Shown here piece by piece: positions 14,122-16,951 of a stretch of DNA of 16,951 nucleotides (position 1 is its first letter; each line of letters begins with the position of its first letter). This DNA comes from AEGEAN-183 sp964002385 (lineage in GTDB: Bacteria; Pseudomonadota; Gammaproteobacteria; Magnimaribacterales; Magnimaribacteraceae), in NCBI GenBank assembly GCA_964002385.1, contig CAXFFS010000027.1, positions 1 to 16,951 of the forward strand, read 5' to 3'. Under the pieces are notes generated by a model. It saw nothing but the letters and a program-made list of their open reading frames with translations. It searched no databases and was not told the DNA's origin. Made by a program: the position numbers and the translations under genes.

Positions 14122-15009
14122 TTAATTTAAAAGATCAAGGACAGGATCTCCAAATTCTTGCCACCAAGCCTCTCCCATCTTCCTTATATTCTCTAGATTT
14201 TTCTTATTATTGTCGTCTAATCTCCGATTGACCTTTCCCAAAGGGGAATTAACTCTAATGTAGTCTTTGCCAATTATTTCAGTAGCTATTTCATGATCCA
14301 AGCTGCTTTCCAACATAAGACCAAACAGATCGTGCATCAACCATCCAATGAGGCCCCACTTCTGAGAATCCTTGCCTTTCAAAGGCCTTTTATTCAGGCC
14401 AGTGCCCACACTTAGAGTTTTGATATTACAATTTGGATAAAGTTTTTTTATTTCAGCGTATCCATGAAGAACAGGATTGTTTGCCACTATGCCTCCGTCA
14501 ATAAGATATCTATTTCCCACCCTGGCAGGCGGGTAATAAATTGGAGCCGCACTGGAAGCATTACCGGCATCTATAACTGAAATATTGGAGTTCCCGTACG
14601 ATGTTAATAATAGTGGTTTCCTCTCTTCAATATCATAACTAACAATTGCCAAATCACCACTTGCATCACCCAGTTTCAAATCACCGAAGTACTCATTTAA
14701 AACTTGTTTCTTTCCTTTTCCATCGTACTTAGGATTAGTTTGCATGAGGCCTAATTTTGAATCCCATAAAGAAGAGTCAAGAATCCGATCAAAGGTCTCT
14801 TCAGACCAAAACTCCAACAAATTATCTCCGCTCATTTTAGCTATTGATAATGCCATTGCTGTAATAGCACCAGCAGAAGTTCCAATAAAGAAGTCAAACT
14901 TTTTATGAAGTGGTGTACCTAGTGCTTTTTCTAATTTGGACAGAAATATCACTGTAGCTATCTCTCTAACACCGCCACCATCTAAGGAAAGTAGATATTT
15001 ATTTTCCAT
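14122..15009 (-). CDS. Patatin-like phospholipase/acyl hydrolase
   Basis: Predicted serine acyl hydrolase with a Ser-Asp dyad acting on lipid esters, 295 aa. Seen: oxyanion-hole loop SLDGGGVR (8-15), nucleophile elbow GTSAG (43-47, Ser45), ASSAAPIYYPP (151-161), and DGGIVANNP (171-179) carrying catalytic Asp171. No signal peptide or membrane segment is visible, so it is probably cytosolic. The gene precedes the M48 protease with 4 bp between them, an unusual pairing that could reflect envelope-lipid or stress turnover. CBASS effectors include patatins (CapV), but no nucleotide cyclase is nearby. The ATG has no Shine-Dalgarno; the N-terminus directly before the GGG loop is normal for the family. 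Confidence 0.93.
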   Translation of the reverse strand: MENKYLLSLDGGGVREIATVIFLSKLEKALGTPLHKKFDFFIGTSAGAITAMALSIAKMSGDNLLEFWSEETFDRILDSSLWDSKLGLMQTNPKYDGKGKKQVLNEYFGDLKLGDASGDLAIVSYDIEERKPLLLTSYGNSNISVIDAGNASSAAPIYYPPARVGNRYLIDGGIVANNPVLHGYAEIKKLYPNCNIKTLSVGTGLNKRPLKGKDSQKWGLIGWLMHDLFGLMLESSLDHEIATEIIGKDYIRVNSPLGKVNRRLDDNNKKNLENIRKMGEAWWQEFGDPVLDLLN

Positions 15010-15057
15010 TTTTAAATAAGATTAGGAAGCCTAGTAATTTAACAATTATCCAATACT

Positions 15058-15086
15058 TTGGTTTTGTTCATACGATTAGGTAGAAT
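15058..15086 (+). promoter_or_regulatory. Candidate promoter for the TonB-dependent receptor gene
   Basis: TTGGTT (15058-15063) and TAGAAT (15081-15086) are separated by 17 bp; they match sigma70 consensus at 3 and 5 of 6 positions. The predicted leader of about 36 nt contains a T-run (15096-15103). The 119-bp gap 15010-15128 is divergent, so it must also hold a promoter for the patatin-like gene, which I could not place. Confidence 0.35.
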
Positions 15087-15128
15087 ATACGCAGATTTTT
15101 TTTATAAATCATTATTTTTGGGGGAGAA

Positions 15129-16951
15129 ATGAAAATAATACTTAAACTTGCTCTATTGAGCTTACTGTTCAGCCCACTTGCAATTTTTTCTGCGGATGAA
15201 GTTGAAGAGGTTGTTGTAACAGGTAGCCAAATTAAAGGAGCTAAAATAACAGGAGCCTTACCTGTTTCAATCCTTTCAAACGATGACATTGAAGCGCTTG
15301 GAGTTGATTCTGGTGATGACTTGATTGAAAACATAGTTGAACAAGGTCAGAACTATTTTACTGAAGCGGAAGATGCTTCTGGTGGTGTAAATGCATCTCG
15401 GGGAGATATGGGAGCCTATAACTTAAGAAATTTGGGTGTCGGTAACACTCTTACTCTTCTTAATGGAAGAAGGTTAGTAACCTCACCTGGGTATCAAACT
15501 GAGCTAATTGGTGGGGATTATGTCCCAACTGCTAGTGTGAACTCAAACTTAATTCCGGTAACTGGAATTGATAGATTAGAAATTTTACGTGATGGTGCTT
15601 CAGCTATTTATGGTGCAGATGCTGTGGCCGGTGTTATCAACAATGTTTTACAGACAGATTATGAAGGTTTAACAGTTAGATCTAGAGTTGTTGCATACGA
15701 TCACTTTGAAACTGAAGACACTAAAACAACTTTGAAATGGGGATCATTCTTTAATGATGGGGCTACCAATGTAAGCGTATTTTTTGACCACTACGATCGT
15801 GGAAACATAAATGCACAAGAAGACCCAAGATGGGGAGCAGGAGATCACAGACCTTTTGTTGACGATGATTCACCTTGGAAAACAAGCACTTCTTTTAGAA
15901 ACTTAAGCTCGCACTCTCTGTATGGTCAGTTTGATATGGTAACCAGCAGTGAGCATGGAAGCAGTAATCCGTTAAACCATGTCTTTACAGACTCTAATGG
16001 AGAATTTGAACTCTTTCCTATTGGCGATCCACGTTGTAATAATAGATCTAGTCAAGGCGGAGCCATATTTGATACGGGTTATGGAACGTGTATAGCTCAA
16101 GATGGAAATGGCGCAATAAGAAGTAATTTCTGGGGCAAAACTGACGTTAGATCTGAACTTGAAAGAATGAATGTTGTAATGACAATTAACCATGACATGG
16201 GTAATGGCACTGAGGCATTTACTGAGCTTGGCTTTTACACCTCAGAGAGTGATAGGATTGCTCATCCTTCGTATGCATTTTCATCTTCAAAACACAGAGT
16301 GGGTGCAGATAATTATTGGTTAAATCAATTAAGGTTCGACGGGACGGTAGACGGAACAACTTATTCTGAGAACCTTTTTGCTGGATATCAATTGTACATT
16401 GATAACTATCGCTATGAAGAGAGGCAAAGACTGGTCAATGTAAAAAAAGATACTTACAGATTTCTTCAAGGTTTCAGAGGCTCAACAGGTGATTGGGACT
16501 GGGAAACAGCTTTTGTAACTTCTAAAGCTACAGCTGATGACGTAACAAGCAATAGAATGTCTAATAATCTTTTAAAAGAAGCTTTAAATGACTCTACTGC
16601 AGCAGCTTACAACCCATTTACCGGGGGTAATTATGCTACTAATATAGAGCGGACTCTTATTGATGTTTACAGAAAAGGCTCAAGCGAACTCACAATGTTT
16701 GATTTTAAAATGTCTAATAATGAATTGTGGACGCTTCCAGCAGGAGACGTAGGTCTCTTGTTAGGGTTTGAACTTCGTGATGAAGAAATGGATGATGATA
16801 GAGATCCAAGATTAGATGGAACTATCACCTATACTGACTACGAAGGTGATACCTATCCGTTAGTTGCAGATGTTTTGAATTCATCACCAACAGGAGATGT
16901 TTCAGGTTCAAGAGATGTAACCTCTTTCTTTGCTGAATTGCAAATTCCTCT
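15129..16951 (+). CDS. TonB-dependent outer-membrane receptor, 3'-truncated by the window edge
   Basis: The reading frame stays open for ~607 codons to the end of the window. A signal peptide (1-22: basic start, hydrophobic LALLSLLFSPLAIF, cleavage after SA) is followed by a TonB-box-like DEVEEVVVTGS (23-33). The plug domain covers about 40-175, with LLNGRRLV (110-117) and IDRLEILRDGASAIYGADAVAGVIN near 147-171, the classic plug motif. The remainder begins the beta-barrel, with acidic and aromatic-rich strands and a loop containing two cysteines in GDPRCNN and YGTC that may form a disulfide. GGGGGAG at 15120-15126 lies just before the ATG as ribosome site. Such receptors import siderophores, vitamins, sugars or other large solutes; the substrate is not readable here. 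The C-terminal barrel is missing only because the window ends. Confidence 0.93.
   Translation, partial: MKIILKLALLSLLFSPLAIFSADEVEEVVVTGSQIKGAKITGALPVSILSNDDIEALGVDSGDDLIENIVEQGQNYFTEAEDASGGVNASRGDMGAYNLRNLGVGNTLTLLNGRRLVTSPGYQTELIGGDYVPTASVNSNLIPVTGIDRLEILRDGASAIYGADAVAGVINNVLQTDYEGLTVRSRVVAYDHFETEDTKTTLKWGSFFNDGATNVSVFFDHYDRGNINAQEDPRWGAGDHRPFVDDDSPWKTSTSFRNLSSHSLYGQFDMVTSSEHGSSNPLNHVFTDSNGEFELFPIGDPRCNNRSSQGGAIFDTGYGTCIAQDGNGAIRSNFWGKTDVRSELERMNVVMTINHDMGNGTEAFTELGFYTSESDRIAHPSYAFSSSKHRVGADNYWLNQLRFDGTVDGTTYSENLFAGYQLYIDNYRYEERQRLVNVKKDTYRFLQGFRGSTGDWDWETAFVTSKATADDVTSNRMSNNLLKEALNDSTAAAYNPFTGGNYATNIERTLIDVYRKGSSELTMFDFKMSNNELWTLPAGDVGLLLGFELRDEEMDDDRDPRLDGTITYTDYEGDTYPLVADVLNSSPTGDVSGSRDVTSFFAELQIP

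Noticed and set aside
14122..15009. Patatin-like protein as a CBASS (CapV-type) antiphage effector
   Set aside because: No CD-NTase, ubiquitin-like conjugation genes or other defence genes lie on either side; the partner is an M48 protease, so a general lipase role is more economical.
15068..15334. Minus-strand open frame across the receptor gene start
   Set aside because: Serine-rich translation antisense to the signal peptide and plug domain of a clear TonB-dependent receptor; no independent support.

Overview
The window is a gene-dense, low-GC (roughly one third GC by eye) stretch of bacterial chromosome. It carries an outer-membrane TonB-dependent receptor, a lipoprotein M48 protease, a FabY-type initiating ketosynthase and a glycerol-3-phosphate dehydrogenase, and it has very short intergenic gaps. 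Together these point to a Gram-negative gammaproteobacterium with a streamlined, probably marine genome. SAR86-like is my best guess, but that is inference from gene content and style, with no marker gene to prove it. There is no rRNA, tRNA, CRISPR array, insertion sequence or phage gene. No stretch longer than about 120 bases lacks a gene.

Layout, left to right. (1) 112-2457, plus: folD (one-carbon metabolism), then a Baeyer-Villiger monooxygenase closely resembling mycobacterial EthA. (2) 2461-3999, minus: an acyl-CoA synthetase, tail-to-tail with the monooxygenase. (3) 4092-7182, plus: a tight three-gene operon of FabY-like ketosynthase, an APH-fold kinase of the ACAD10/11 and LvaA type, and a small DUF6285-type protein. 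(4) 7171-10424, minus: a run read as gpsA, a small DUF4389-type membrane protein, and two tandem paralogous short-chain dehydrogenases (SDRs). (5) 10517-12675, plus: a glutamine-synthetase-family ligase followed by an SDR. (6) 12681-15009, minus: a patatin-like lipase and then an M48 lipoprotein metalloprotease. (7) 15129 to the window end, plus: the first ~607 residues of a TonB-dependent receptor, which runs off the edge.

The theme is handling of acyl chains, ketones and hydroxy acids. The most interesting grouping is the kinase plus DUF6285 pair with a nearby acyl-CoA synthetase and SDRs. This resembles most of the levulinate (Lva) or 4-hydroxyacyl-CoA phosphorylation pathway, but its acyl-CoA dehydrogenase partner is not in the window. 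A Baeyer-Villiger monooxygenase and a patatin-type hydrolase nearby could in principle feed acids into it. These links come from gene proximity and family knowledge; the sequence does not prove them.

Regulatory sequence is sparse. Three divergent intergenic regions (4000-4091, 10425-10516, 15010-15128) must hold most promoters. Strong Shine-Dalgarno sequences are rare, and the three convergent junctions are separated by 3 bp, overlap by 12 bp, and are separated by 5 bp, with no classic GC-rich terminators.
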